A program made the position numbers and the translations under genes. Positions 1 to 12,906 of a stretch of DNA of 64,000 nt are shown here, piece by piece. Source of the stretch: Saturnia japonica (taxonomy: Eukaryota; Arthropoda; Insecta; Lepidoptera; Saturniidae); NCBI GenBank assembly GCA_033032175.1, contig CM065312.1, forward strand, positions 5,270,001 through 5,334,000, in the 5' to 3' direction. The first letter of the stretch is position 1. Each line of letters opens with the position of its first letter. The notes under the pieces were generated by a model. The model saw only the letters and a list, made by a program, of their open reading frames with translations, was not told the origin of the DNA and ran no database searches.

Positions 1-67
1 AAACTTTAATAATGAACTATTCGATGATTATGGAAGTTAAAATTGTGCTTTCCATCAACAATAAGCC

Positions 68-262
68 TTTATTTTTATTTTATTTTTTTCGAACTGACTA
101 TATTGTTAGCCATAAGGGACCTGAAGCCTCAGACGGCTTTTACAGCTTCACCGTGACTTGGGGGCGAGTGCTTAAGGCAGACAACCACGAAAGTATAGAC
201 AACTTGCTCAAGGGTGGCAAAGTCCACCACCACCTCGACTTAGGCAGTTGCCGCGATTGAAT
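68..262 (-). mobile_element. Jockey-type LINE 3' tail, 5'-truncated
   Basis: Read on the minus strand this is the 3' untranslated end of the LINE family also seen at 37440-37613 and 60680-60871. It shares the 'gttgccgcgattg' block, the 'aagtcacggtgaagctgtaaaagcc' block and the 'gttagcca' end, and finishes in an A-rich run (T-rich at 68-92 on the plus strand). No coding part is left. It is a dead insertion; the 5' edge at about 262 meets an (AT)n run. Confidence 0.8.
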
Positions 263-1703
263 ATATATATATTATATGTTCCTGCCTACTGGGAGCAAAG
301 AAGAAAACATGCGTAGGTATATGAATTTAGAGATTTGTAAGTTTGTGTGTCTAACTAGCAAAAAAAAAAGAAAAAGAGATCCCTTACAGAACCTATATAT
401 CCATGTGGTGTGCATGTATGTATGGACATATGTAGTATGTAGTGATGTATGTAGGTAGCTGAGTGATTGCAAGCGCAGTGTCACTTTAATTGCGCGGGTG
501 GCTACCAGATTCAAGGGCTTCACACCGAGGAACGGCTAGGCTTGAGTTGCTGCGAGAGAGAGTGGACGTGGAAGGTAATAAGCCTTTACTCAGCCTTTAC
601 AAGTTTATGATATTAAAAAACACATGTATCAATTATTTATTCAAATAATATAATCGCAGTGCACAACCCTAATTTCAAAACTGGTTCATTCGGTCCATTA
701 ATCATGCGTTTGCACGATGGTCACATTATACCATAGAAGAGCTCGTGAATGGCTCTTCACTTTTTAGGTGTAATTAAAAACATCTGCCTGCGTCACTGGA
801 TTCTGGCTGTTAATTACTGTTTGGTTTATGACGTCACGATGCGGTTTATTGCTGAGTTTTAAAACCTTTTATGGCCTTATTCTGCTATTCTCTATAAAAA
901 AAACATAAATATAACAAATATGGTGAAATCTTCAGACTTTCAACTTAAAAGAAATAGCAACCTACTTAAAGCGTAAAATTCACTCTTCCTTTAGATTAAT
1001 GCGCCTTAGTAATTATAAACGGTATTGATTACTTTGGTAATTGTAAAATATTATAAAACATCTGTCACATAGTATTTAATCTCTAACACAATTAGTACAT
1101 ATACTTCGTGTTTTGACTACGTAATTAATGTTACCTTGTATTATTTAAATGTAGCATTTTATCTGTTATTCCTGTTTGAATGAATTAAAATTGTATTCTA
1201 ATAAAGGTTTTATATCAGATCATTTTTGTCACTAATAATGCTCATTGTCCAACTTTTTTCGGCGTTGCGCTTCCGAAAAATGAATGTATTCTTGGATAGT
1301 TATTATTTGTAATGTATGTATACCTAATTAGCACTAGAATTTTAGTTTTTGTCGCATGCAGGAAAGTACTGTGTTTTCATAGTACTGTGCGTTTATCGGA
1401 CAACCACCAAAATTCAAGTAAATTTTGTCATATTTTTACAAAGTCTACTTATTGCATTATTCAGATTTTAATATTATTTTTTTGGAAAAGCAAATGTTTT
1501 GGCTAAACATAAAAAGTTGAAAGACTTATTTATTCAAAATTGTTAAAAGAATACAATAAAAATGTATACATTTTATTTCAAATAAGTTAAATTTATAACA
1601 TTTAATCAATATACCGTCATATAATTACCCGGGAGCGCTATAAAGGTGTCACATATACATCAACAGTTTTGTTGTTCGCAAAAAGGCTTTAATATTAATA
1701 AAT
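263..1703. other. AT-rich non-coding stretch, nothing recognised
   Basis: No ORF, RNA gene or repeat shared with the rest of the window could be supported. A short GTAT/CATA-rich low-complexity patch lies at about 405-460. Confidence 0.5.
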
Positions 1704-1985
1704 TATGGCTCAGTGCTAGCTTGTACGGAGACCGTGTCGATCGACATGAGTTTGAATCCCAGCAATGAACCTGAGCCTTCGGTGAAAGAAAATATCGTGA
1801 TGAAACCATAGCATACTGATAGCAAGTTGAAAATCTGCCGCCAAGCACTTGTAGGTGTGTAACGGCAGCTGCACTTGAGAGCCAGTTCTCGCACTAGGTT
1901 TAGCGTATTACCACCCATCCTGGACCACATCGTCACTTAACATCTGGTAAGATTGTGGCCATAACGCTAAGCCTATAAATGATTT
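1704..1985 (+). mobile_element. SINE-like repeat with tRNA-like head (family A)
   Basis: The head has a passable RNA polymerase III A box (TGGCTCAGTGCT from 1706) and a B box-like GTTTGAATC from 1750, 44 bases apart, which suggests a tRNA-derived SINE. The body (from 1767) matches the reverse complement of 14155-14345, and its end with 'cacttaacatctgg' recurs at about 4040-4140, 32385-32465 and, reversed, 52425-52590. The B box has one departure from consensus, so a LINE tail is an alternative reading. Confidence 0.55.
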
Positions 1986-2671
1986 TAAAAAATTGTTCAA
2001 TGTTATAACTATAAGTTATGTTAAAGTGTTAATGATAACTTTCAACTCTGAATGGCGTCTCTAAAGTAAGTTATCATGATTCAATTAATTGTAAATGACA
2101 GTGAGTTATTTTAGTACTTGAATTTTGGTTTTATTCACATTTCAGCCATATATATGTATGTGAATTAACTTGTAACTCTAAGCTTGTAACTCATTTTGTA
2201 AATTGTTACTGATTTTATGAATAAATATTATATGCAGGAGTGTTACGTTTTACGTATAATAATATTCTGTAAATAATTGGCAACTTATTCAAATTAGAGT
2301 ATTCTGCATCAAAGGTAAATTGTAAATTTGAATTGAAATTACCATCGTGATAACACATAACACATTGGCGTCGGAATATTAAATTTATATACGTAAACCT
2401 ATATTAAGCAAAGTAATAGCATTGATGTTACAGTTGCATTCTTCATAGGGCTGGTCAGTGAATCGCTTCTGCTCGAAATTTAAATAACTTCATAGGAACA
2501 CGTGCTTGTATTTTGCCGAATGAAGTGCTCCGGAGTGCGCAAGTTTGGCGTCAAAGGAAAATTTTAGTATCCATAGTACAGTGATAGGGTATATTTACTG
2601 CCCACTTTTTTATTATAGCACGAAAAAGTGGTATTTTGCTATGACGTTAACCATAGTATAATCCTAAATAG

Positions 2672-2895
2672 CGGCGACCACCGAGAGATCGATAATTCCT
2701 TGACGGCTGAATATACACTGGGTTATCCCGAAACGCGACAAACCAAAATAAAGTCATTGAGCCGGGATTATCACCATGTGTATGGTGGTCACAACTCAGT
2801 CGGGTACAGATAACTACCACTTTTATTTGATATACACCAGCTAATCCCGGAATTCGACACGCCTAAGCGTATGGTGGTCGTGATATAGACGGATA
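2672..2895 (+). repeat. Dispersed repeat family B (internally duplicated)
   Basis: It contains the 'gaccaccgagagatc' block, a 'ttatcccgaaacgcgaca' block and a 'gtatggtggtc' block, which recur in the same order at 33610-33885 and 53460-53795, and in part at 16770-16900, 32560-32800 and 47000-47410. The second and third blocks appear twice here (2725-2800 and 2831-2895). No protein is encoded; class unknown, probably a non-autonomous element or LINE tail. Confidence 0.65.
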
Positions 2896-3369
2896 CAATT
2901 GTCTTGTTCTATCAGCTAGCAAGTCTGGCTAATTATACAGCCATAAACAGAAAGTCTATAACCAAGAATCTATAAGCATATTTGCAGAAGGACTTGAAAA
3001 TAATTCGCAAATCTCGAATTAATAATTGTATTTTATTCTTTGATAATATCGTCAATTATCTCTCTAAATGTAGCGTTTCTTATTTACAATATGTTTCTGT
3101 GTCCTTGGATACAAACGAATAGACAAATAGGCAAACGAGACAAAGTTTTGGGTTCGATAGGGCGATAGCGTTTGCGGAAATGGTGCTAATCCGTATTTCA
3201 GTGATGGATGCGATGCGCGAGACAGGTCACAGATTTACGCGATAACATTGGCTTAAAAAAGGATTTTATTTTAGGAATGTATATCAGCTATGTGAAAAAA
3301 GGATTTCTACCATTTGTTTCACCTTCATATCGCTCATTTGTGATAAGGATGACATTTCTTTAAAATGAA

Positions 3370-3565
3370 CAGTAGGTACGGTAGAAGTGAAATTTCTCTC
3401 TCTCTCTCTCCCTCTCTTTGTATATATTTCGAGTACATTTATGAATAGACGAAGAATAGAAAAACTTTATAGAAACGCATTCTATCTAATTCTCTCACAG
3501 CCTAAAACCTATATTTACATTTATAGCTATCTATTTCGTTACACATTTTCGTTTCATAAAATGCA
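3370..3565 (+). repeat. Dispersed repeat with (CT)n, inverted copy at 23.6 kb
   Basis: The stretch from 'ggtagaagtgaaatttctct' through a CT microsatellite (about 3393-3418) to 'cctatatttac' matches the reverse complement of 23555-23705 nearly base for base, apart from the CT-run length and scattered changes. The short ORF over it has no coding character. Confidence 0.7.
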
Positions 3566-4039
3566 ATTCACACCGTCTCAAAAGAAGTTTCACTTCAAAA
3601 ACGGATAATGGTAATTTATTCTATCTATAAACGATATAACTCAAACAGTACTAGGATACTTTCTAATGCCCGCCTGACTAGCTACCTTCTTCAAGCTGAA
3701 AGTGAGTTTTTGGGAGTTTTTGGCGGGATCTTGAACTGACATGTTGTGGTTTTTATTTTTAATTCATTTACTTAGGTTTTTGACCCTATATTTTTTAATA
3801 TTGGTGGCGTTTTGCGTGATAAACTTTGGTTTTTGTGCATAAGTGAAGTGGATTATAAGTATAAACTGAAAGCATGAATTCTGGGATCCCATAAAAACTC
3901 CTTAGGTCGTTCTAAAAAGAAAGGCACCATCTTGCTAGACGCCACATTGAATAAAATACCTACTACTACGAAGTCTTGTAAATATTGACGCTGGCAAGCG
4001 CTTTTACGGTGGCAAATCAAAAAGAAGAACAAGAAGTGT

Positions 4040-4140
4040 GTTCCGGCAGGTCCACATGAGAGTCGGTCTGCTCACTATGCTTAACATGTTATCATATTAA
4101 GACACATCATCACTTAAAATGGTTATGGTCAAAACATACA
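4040..4140 (+). repeat. Repeat family A fragment
   Basis: A degraded copy of the 3' half of the 1704-1985 repeat ('cacatgagagtcggt...catcatcacttaa'). Confidence 0.5.
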
Positions 4141-4274
4141 AATATAAATATTAAAAAAAATCATACATAAAATTTGGCACAGTGAAAGATTTTGGAGAGT
4201 AACAAATTGAAAATTTTTTACTCAAAATTTACTGTTTAAGTTATGTCAGAACTGTCGGGAATGAATTACATATT

Positions 4275-4600
4275 ATACTAGCGACCCGCTCCGGCTTCGC
4301 ATGGGTGCAATTTACTAATGTCGTGTCATTTATGTTCGATCGATTTACAGTTTCAATTTTCTCCTGGTTTTTTAAGAACTACAATTTTTTATTACATTAT
4401 TTTGATGTATCTTATAAGGTTTAGCCAACGAAAGGCATGTAATCGCCCGAAAATAATTTTTGATGACATGATTCCAAAATATAAAATTTTCTCAACTATA
4501 CAAAAGCTTTAATATAATCTCTCGTAAAAAATAATCTAAATAAATCAAAATTCTCTAAATGACAGTGAACACCGTGACTTAGAAGAAGTAAGCGGATAAA
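4275..4600 (+). repeat. Dispersed repeat with 'ctagcgacccgctccggctt' head
   Basis: It begins with a GC-rich block and continues into an AT-rich body. The body from about 4370 ('aagaactacaat') to 4545 is shared with 21690-21895, including the 'ttttgatgtatct.ataaggtttagcca' segment. The 64-codon ORF over it is not believable as a gene. Class unknown; the head resembles the GC-rich ends of the Helitron-like repeats in this window. Confidence 0.6.
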
Positions 4601-7600
4601 CAGACAGACGCATATGATGTCATTCTTTTATACCATGTATTGATTAAACTATTATTACTAAAAAGATAAATATTTTCATAAATATAAAATATTCTATTTA
4701 GATATGATTATAATTTCCAAGTACATATATATACCTGGATAGTTTTTTTTTGCAACATACCGAATGAAGCTCAGTCACCCAGATATTTAATTATATAATT
4801 ACGAGCTTCTGCCCACGACGAAGTCTGCATGCACTTCAAATTGAGCCTTTACCGGGATACAAAGTATCCAATGTCTTAGTCTCGATTTTAAACTATACAT
4901 ATAATGTATGCTAGTATTATAATACTCATCCAAACCCATTCACACGTTTTTGCGGAATATTATTACGATATAATTAGCCTGATTATAATTATAAATAAAG
5001 CATAAGCACTCCTATATAATATATTTTTTGTATGTTCCTAAAACAGCAGAATGTAAATCGGAGTTTTATCATCCCGTAAATATATTGTAAAAAAATGTAA
5101 TAAACCCTTTGGCTACACTAAATCGATGACTCCAACAAGTGTGAGGGCTTTGCTGGTAATAAAATATTAATGGCTCGTTACTAAGAAAGCTTGCCAAGCG
5201 ACATTAGCCCGGATTCCCTAATTTCAGACCGGTATATTGCTTCACTTTGATGCTATAAACTTAGACACTAAAACTGTTGCACAGCTTACTATGTTGTAGA
5301 TTGAGATTATAAGTACATTGTATTAGTTTCAGAGAGTTGTTAACACGATATCTACTATCTACAAGAATTTATTAGATCTGTAGGAATGTGGTAAGTGACA
5401 TAAAAATTACACTTTTTAAATAAGTAGCTATCTATTCAAATATTAAAGAAAAATTACGTTGTACTCAATGTTCATTTAATTAATAATAAAATATAATGAA
5501 TAATATATAATTTTATATATTAATATGGGGATTTACATTATGGACTTTGATAGTTATTTTAAATGTCGTTTCAATTCAGTATTACAATTTCGGTTTCCAT
5601 TTATATATTTTGATGTGAAAACTTGTATAGGAACGTTGTGTGATTTCTGTATGGGGTGAATATTATGAGTTCGCGTCATCTCCGACACCGATGTGTAGTA
5701 TACCTGTAGCTATAAGTATGACGCATTGAATTGATTGTTAAATTATACATTAACTTTTTACTTGTAAGTTCTAAAGTTAATTCTCTTGCAAACGAATAAT
5801 GTACGATAAAAATTAAAAGACTCACAAAATCGTTCTTTGGGGATCGCGATCGTTACATAGAGCCAAAGTTTGAGTGAAACAGAACATTGTTTCAGTATAA
5901 CAGAGCGTGACAGCATATCGCATGTGTGGACTACTCAAATGATCTATGTTAATTATTGCTCGGAGTGCTAATAGATGTGAAAAACAAAATTAAAGTTAAT
6001 AATTTTAATCTATAAATTATGAAATTTTAGTTATTCAAACTATATGTAATTTAAAAAAAAACAGTTTTCCAGTATTTTATATTTTCACTTCTGTCGGCAA
6101 TTCCCATAAGTGCCTGATTTCTATATTCTTAAATAATATCTATTATTAAATAAATGAGAGTTTTTTTGTTGAATAAAAAATCTCGTATACGTAATAAAGT
6201 CACAATGGGTTTACACTTATGTTACTAGTTCGATTGTCTATACTTAACTTTATATAGTACTTACAATTAAAGATCAAGAGCATTCTTAGACTACTATTCG
6301 TTAATACCTACCATTACCATAATAGGCTATGAAATCCACCATTGTAAAAATGTTGACACGCTGGCTAGCGGTGCGCGATGGTGTTAATATATGGCAATAG
6401 GTATTGTTAACCCTTCAGTTCTCAAATTCACAGCGTATAAATTGGCATACAAAAAATGGCATATATGCTTTTCACGGGAGCAAAATTATTTACGCAGTGT
6501 GCACACACAATAGGTACCTTTGTTGTCAGAAACACTCTCAAATATAAAACTTATGAGCGTTTTGCCCGCAGCTTCGTTCGCATAATAGTTTTGTCTCATT
6601 ATAATATGTTTTTGGTCAATAGATGTCGTTAATTGTATTATACAAACTTTTACCTCATCATTTACACCCTTACGTAATTAATATAAAAGGTCTATGAGAC
6701 ACGTGTTTGTTACTTTGTATCTGAATTGCTAAATACCAATTTTCATAGACCTATTTTCAAAAATGACGGATTTTTATATAAATTTTCATCCACTTTTTCA
6801 CCACCTTAGGGTTTCAATTTCCAAAAATCCTTCCTTAGTGCTCACCTGCAGTGTAAAAGAAACTCGTATGGAAATTCTCAGGGTCTTAGCGTCCAATAGT
6901 TTGGACTGTACGTTGATATGCCAGTCAGTCAGTCGGTCACGCCTATTTCCCAACGGGGTAGGCAGAGACCATGCCCTTCCACCTGCTATGATCCTGGCAT
7001 ACATCTTTCGCTTCTTCAACATTCATCAATCTTTTCATGTATGCTCGTCGATTTAGAGTAGGTACCCTTAATCTGACCTTTCTTAAGAACCTTATATTTA
7101 CGTATATGTATATATATCTATATACAGGGTGGAAAAACGAACGGTACATTGAGGAAAAGTATACTAAATATTGAAGATAGCAAATTTAACTCAAAGTAAA
7201 AATTTATTTTGTAAATAATAATAACTGGATTCACAGGTTTTCTAAAAAAGCTTACCTATACCGGGATATATTAGGATATAAATATAGATTACGTGACTTT
7301 TTCTTATAACAGAAATATGAAATACACAAATTATATAATTTCAATTCGTCAGATAGGAATAATTTTATTCCTAGTTCGTGCATTTGTATAATATGTTTTA
7401 TTACACTTTAATAACACCTCTATAACACTCTTGTTCTATTTTACAGGAATAGACAACAGCAAGATGTATTCGTATAAAAGGTGATTTATCTTGTGAATCT
7501 CCTAAACTGCTTGTAAATGTATCAACAGGTAATATTTCACGGTACACGAGAGCGCACGTATGGTGGGCCAATAATTCACGCAAACTGTACGTTTGAATTC

Positions 7601-8528
7601 CTAGGGCTACCGACAAAGACAATCACTTAACTTTATAATTTCAAATATCTCATTTATTTAAAAAACATTTTTTTTTCTGTCCCTAATAATGAATAATCGC
7701 TTTTACAAAGCAACACATGCCAGCACCATTTACTTATTCATTTTTTTAATTAATTTTAAATAGCGGCCTTATTGCTAAGCCATTGACTTTTAGTAAACCG
7801 TTGGATGAATTTGTTCGACAATGTATATCAGAATAGTTGATAATTTATTATATGTAATTCTTATAATATATCTCAATGGCATAATCATTATATTAATACG
7901 TGAGAAGAAAACTTCGGACACCTTTTTAAGTGTATTGCGTGCACGGAAGTCTGTGAGATTTGGCATGGTTAAAGTTTATATGGAGAAAGAGTGCAGAAAG
8001 CTAAAATATAATATTTGTTACTAATATATTAAATAAAATAAATTAATACTGCGAATCCTAAAGCGACCAGTGCCACTGAACTTAGACTCCCGAAAATATT
8101 GACATTGTCACACAATGAAAAGTGACAGCAAGTGATATAATATTCTTTTCTTAGGTTATTACTGCAAATGTCAAACAGAAAATGGTTTATGATTAAAAAG
8201 TCGCTGGTCGAATTTTGATAATTGGGCGACCGCTAGTACCTATTAATTTTTCTTATTGTAATGAAAAACAATTTCTACCGTCCAGAAAAAAAAAATGACA
8301 ACATTAAACCAAACTTTGGTTGTGTAACAACCCTATTAGAATCGACAAATAAAATTCCTTTCACTGCATTTGAAAAAACTGAACGTGAAGCATGGTTGTA
8401 GACCTTTTTCTGATGTCCACTTGGCTAGCTGCAACCCTCAAGTTGGATATTTTTCAAAAAGCACCTGTAAGCTAAGTGTTATCTTAGGTCATATCAGTGA
8501 GATTGAGGACAAACGCTTAACTTTATAA
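4601..8528. other. Non-coding stretch with faint repeat scraps
   Basis: No gene is supported. Two degraded GC-rich heads of the 'gcccgc.gcttcg' type are visible at about 4803-4830 and 6547-6580, both followed by AT-rich DNA as in the Helitron-like repeats. The ORFs at 6763-7056, 7401-7622 and 7821-8024 have no family resemblance and AT-driven composition. Confidence 0.45.
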
Positions 8529-9060
8529 AGTACTAGCGTTGCCCCACGACTTCGCACGCGTTTACTGCGCAGTAATTATTTTGATCTCGTATTCTTATTT
8601 GTACTCGTATTGTTGAAAATTATTCTTATAACCATCAATTAAGGAATCACATATCACTTCTCGGGTACAACATTTCATCAAAAACAGTTCCGATTGTTTT
8701 TACGATTTGTAATTGTTTCATTAATGGGTCTTATAGCCTTAAGCCTATCTCTTATGGATTAACATAATTTACTTCTCGTGTACAGAATTTCATGAAAACC
8801 AGTTGAGAATTAATATATTTTTTATAAATTCAAAAGTACTATTGACAATTCTTATAGTCTAACATTTGAGAAGTTATATAAGTGTCTAGTGTACAAAATT
8901 TCATAAATATAGGAGTCATGCTGTTTTTGAGCTAAGTTAATCCGGATATACAAGCCGACATTTCGTGATCAGTATCCTTTATAAACGATGTCTGTGAGGA
9001 AATTTGGAAAACAAATTATATGTATAGACAGAACGACAGATTTACAAATATAGATAGATT
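8529..9060 (+). mobile_element. Helitron-like non-autonomous repeat, copy a
   Basis: It starts with 'ctagcgttgcccc' and a GC-rich 'cgcacgcgttta.t.cgcagtaatt' block, continues through repeated 'aaatttcat.aaaa.c.gtt' units, and ends near 'atgtctgtgaggaaatttgg', as does copy d (61558-62480). Read on the other strand the GC-rich end is a short hairpin followed by CTAG and T, which fits a Helitron 3' end. No Rep/helicase is present, so the class is inferred. Confidence 0.5.
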
Positions 9061-9344
9061 TTTTTAACATATCAAAAGAAGAAAAGGTACAAAATTAATA
9101 TCAGTCTGCAATACCCTTTATGTTCAATTAGGAGCCAGTAACAAGTAAGACTTGGTCCGATTATCTCGGTCCATAACGCAATTAAACTCTGCAGGAAAGA
9201 AAATGTACCTTGGAATATTATTGTATGGGAAAAGATAAATGCTGTCATATATAGCAATGAGAGCGGGAGATAGAGAAAAGCCTTGAGGCTATTTTAGTTT
9301 ATGTCTTACTAGAATGTGATCAAAGCGGAAAGGTCGGAAAGGAA

Positions 9345-9722
9345 AATCTATCTATATTAAAAATCTGTCGTCTAAATTTTTTTGTTAAATGTTTTTTGTA
9401 AAGGCCACAGATCACGAAAAAGACTTAATTATAATTTTTTATTTTCGGTAATTTAACTAAAAACCACCTTGACCTATTTTTATGAAATCTTGTACAATAG
9501 AAGTTTATGTCATTTCTCAATTGATAAGCTATAATAATTTTCATAATTTTAGAAATCGCAAAAAAATATAGTATGAAAAAAAATGTTAACATTTTTTATT
9601 GAAATTGTATAAAAATGATCAATAATACCTTCGGAAAGCATGAAATTTAGGTCACAATAAAAATATGGGACGAAGAAATTACTGCGTAATAAACGCGTCC
9701 GGAGCCGCGCACAAAGCTAGTA
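9345..9722 (-). mobile_element. Helitron-like non-autonomous repeat, copy b
   Basis: It is the same family as 8529-9060 in the opposite direction, ending with 'actgcgtaataaacgcgtcc', a GC-rich block and 'gctagt'. Copies a and b face each other about 290 bp apart, so the pair has inverted GC-rich ends at 8533 and 9722. Confidence 0.5.
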
Positions 9723-9959
9723 AGTATTTAATAAACATCTTTGTTTTTAACCGAGTCGTTATTCAGAGCAATACAAGTTGTAGTGATCGAATGGTCACAA
9801 TTGAATGACTAATTATAACTTAATTTGTAATATTAGTCCGGCGAAGAAAAATGTCATGAGTAACCTTGAATGCACTATTAATACCAAACTGTATGTTAAT
9901 TAGCCTTTGTTGTTTTTTTTAATCGTATCACGATAAGCACAGTTCAACCCAATAACATC

Positions 9960-10145
9960 GACAACCACTGTGGGATCTACAATCTATCGTCGGTATATCT
10001 CTTCACGCTATGTTTGAAGAGCTTCGTGTTGTAGGAAGGAGAGAGAACACTAGCTGAAAGAAAGTTCCATATCTTCACAGTACGCCAAGAAAAAGAACTA
10101 TGGAATAGTCAACATGTCGTGGGCTGCAATATACCCATGGTTTTC
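9960..10145 (+). repeat. Dispersed repeat shared with 47.1 kb
   Basis: The block 'tctcttcacgctatgttt...gaaggagagagaacac' matches 47107-47210 ('tctcttcaccttacgctt...aaaggagagaacac') in the same order, including the following 'cacagtacg.caaga' part. It follows a weak family B block in both places. Old and decayed. Confidence 0.5.
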
Positions 10146-10264
10146 TTTCAAAAGATCCATATATGTATATACATATGCAACACAATTTTTAACAATAATT
10201 TTGAAGAGTTCCCTTGTATAGTTGTAACCCATATAGTTGTAGCCCACGTTGTATAATTATATTT

Positions 10265-10440
10265 GAAGTTTAAAGGCCAATGCCAATGAAATTAAAAGCT
10301 GGTCCACACTTGAGGTATCCCCTACCAACAAAAAAAAAAAAAATCATCCAAATCGGTTCATAAACAAAAAAGTTACGGCTTAACAATCATAAAATAAAAA
10401 AAAATATACGAATTGAATAACCTCCTATCTTTGGTTGAAG
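10265..10440 (+). repeat. Dispersed repeat family D
   Basis: The order 'ggccaatgccaatgaaatt', 'cttgaggtatccc', an A-run, 'aatcggttcataaac' and 'aagttacggct' is shared with 15225-15415 and with the interrupted copy at 48005-48139 plus 49227-49310. No coding capacity. Confidence 0.65.
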
Positions 10441-11433
10441 TCAGTTATAAAGATGATGGCACCTAGTAGTAATCTTAATAATACATTTACTTAAGAAATT
10501 AAAGGAACAATCATTAAAAAAAAAACATAAACATACTGCCATCGACATATAAATCTTAAAATCGTTGATCCGATCGCAGCATATTTCTAGTAAAATGAAA
10601 CGCTTTGTCGGCAATAAGGGTAGGGAACAGGGCGGGACGGATGTGCGCTCTGAAAATTTCTATTCAAGGGAGAATGAAGGGTGCTCCGCTTCAAAACTGA
10701 TGACGTGTAAAAAGCTGATAGAGCCATCGTTGGCCCATTTAAATGTCGCGAATGAAACGATAATCTCTCAAGTTTGCACACAATGTTAAGGAATGAATGA
10801 CACTTTGTTCTTGTTGTATGAAAGATATATTATTGTTTTTATTCAAGCATAACAATTTTTGAAACATTTTTATGTTTGTAGGACGTAATCTCTGGATCTA
10901 TTTATCCGATTTTAATTTGTTTTCACTAATAGTAATTAAGTTGTAATAATTGCGAATTAAGTCGCAGGCAATCCGCGAGTTAACTGTATTATGTTTAAAA
11001 AATAAAGTAAATTATTAGACTAATATTGGCGTATAAATAAAAAGCCAAAAACAAAAGTAATCTGGAAAAAGTAATTGTTTATTTATTTAATTTTTCTTTT
11101 TTGTCTCTGAGTCACTTGATTTAATAATTATTTGTCAGTAAATAAATTTGAAACGCCAATTAGAAAACGTCCCATTCAGGACATATATATGTTAGATGTT
11201 ACGTAAGCTGTCACTGTTAACATAAAATGAATGATGAAATCACGGGACAATAATGCCACGTTTTTGAGATGCATTTTTTTTAATTTTAAATTACTTTTTA
11301 GGGTAAAATAATGTTTTTTACTTTATTTATAGCTATTATTTTCAACATATTAAGTGTTTAAAACGATTTTACAAAAGTTGTCAACACCCAGATTACTAGT
11401 AGATAGATAAACCTGTATAGTCAAATTAGCTCG
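10441..11433. other. Non-coding, nothing recognised
   Basis: The less AT-rich patch at 10560-10790 carries short ORFs on both strands. Neither resembles a known family nor shows splice sites that would make an exon convincing. Confidence 0.4.
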
Positions 11434-11582
11434 GCGACGTTTTTGCGTTTGTAGTAGTGTATGACGTAGTATACGTGTAGGTGTGCATAGTGTACGTTAG
11501 TAGTTGAGTGTGAAGCATGTGGTCGCTAGCGTAATCTAACTGGTTTATTCTGGTTTTAATATTACAAACGCAAAAACGTCGC
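11434..11582. mobile_element. 149 bp inverted-repeat element (MITE-like)
   Basis: A perfect 20-base inverted repeat occupies 11434-11453 and 11563-11582 (arm starts GCGACGTTTTTGCG). The 109-base spacer has a strongly G/T-biased plus strand. I see no clear target duplication beside the arms, so a MITE is likely but not proved. Confidence 0.6.
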
Positions 11583-11796
11583 AAATCGGATTTATCAGTA
11601 CATGATTGATACTTAAATTTGTTTTATTGTATAGTTGATGCTTGTGTTTATTCACAATTGAACTGATCCAATACGTATTTTCAATGCTGCTTTGGTACAG
11701 AAAAAGGTGTGTCGCGGTCGGTGAAACTACTTGTCCATTGTAAAAGTTTTACAATTCTCACCTTAATTACCTAATTTCCGACCTTTGAAAGTTTAA

Positions 11797-11862
11797 CATA
11801 ACATACCACCCCGCCTGTGTCTCCGAAGGGTTAAGCAGAGGTGTACTAATGTACACCCAAAG
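11797..11862 (-). mobile_element. SINE 3' tail fragment
   Basis: On the minus strand this reads 'gggtgtacattagtacacctctg', then 'cccttcggagacacaggcgg' and 'ggtatgttatg', the 3' tail also seen at 21292-21356 and 61860-61917. The tRNA-derived head is missing. Confidence 0.65.
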
Positions 11863-12009
11863 TTAAAAAAAAAAAAAATTTTTAAATTTCATCTGTTTAT
11901 TACCAAAAATAGCACAAAAAAAATATTACACGTATCCTTAACTCTAATCTTAACTAAAAAGATTTTATAGAAAAGGAGTTAAGCTACCTACTTAAATAAC
12001 TAAATGGTT

Positions 12010-12906
12010 TTAATTAACCTTTAAAAAAAAATATCGCTTGAGTATATTTTTGATTTGGCTTCTATTTTTGTTTTCAAGCTTCTCGACTATAGCTTTAGGT
12101 AATCTATTTAACGTACTGGGCAGAATGCATCTCCGAACCCTCTCACCGTACACGTTGTTACATTTAGGTATTTCAAATGTCGGAAGATATACCAGATTAC
12201 GTAAGGTCACAGGTCTCACTATCCTATTTAAGTTCCACTTACAGTTACTGTATTGAGTTACAATTGCCAAATCCAATTTATCGAAAATGCTCAGAACTTT
12301 ACAATAATTAAATAACTAATGATAGTTATCTTTATATTTATACTTAATTTTTAACGGAACAATGGTTTTCAATAACCTTATTTGTAAATTATATATATCC
12401 TTCAAATAACTCATATATGTACGTCCATAGCTAGCTAGTCCATAATTGATCACTGAATCAGCCAATGACATATACAAGAGCCTCAATGTGTTATATGGAA
12501 CTTTATGTTTAAGTATGCACAATTTTGACAGCACAGCTCTAAGTTTACAACATACCTGGGCAACATGCGGACCCCAATTAAATTTATGATCTATTTTAAG
12601 CCCAAGATATGTATGCTCTTCCACTACGTCAAGGTACGAACATGTGCATGAGGTATTGTTTAAGTGCATGCAGTTGTGCTCATGAGCGACAATCTTAGGT
12701 AGGTAGTTAATTTTTTTATATGGTGAATGTATGAACATTAGCTTAGTTTTACTGTAGTTAATGGATAGACCTAAATCGTGAGCCCACTTACTCAACATAT
12801 CAAAATCCTCCTGAATCATACCTTGTAGCGTATTGAAATCACTGTGAGCAGCGATTATACATGTGTCATCAGCAAACTGATATACCGAACCATGTTGAAA
12901 TATATC
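12010..12906 (-). pseudogene. LINE reverse transcriptase, C-terminal half (CR1/Jockey group), broken
   Basis: The minus strand encodes the palm and thumb end of a non-LTR reverse transcriptase. It starts just before the catalytic motif, here FADD (in 'QFADDT', about 12845-12870), continues through 'HTYLGLKID', 'LRAVLSKL' and 'YGLASYGRTY', and ends at a stop at 12010. The reading frame changes between about 12316 and 12276, so the protein is split into two frames. The endonuclease, the RT fingers and ORF1 are absent. The 5' edge is fused to a SINE (12907-13100) whose sequence supplies the first 80 or so codons of the open frame. It is a dead, 5'-truncated insertion; the catalytic motif itself is kept. 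Confidence 0.85.

Noticed and set aside
1706..1760. Functional tRNA gene
   Set aside because: A and B box-like words are present, but no cloverleaf could be drawn, and the sequence continues into a dispersed repeat.
10565..10789. Overlapping short ORFs on both strands
   Set aside because: Open on both strands because of local composition; no homology visible.
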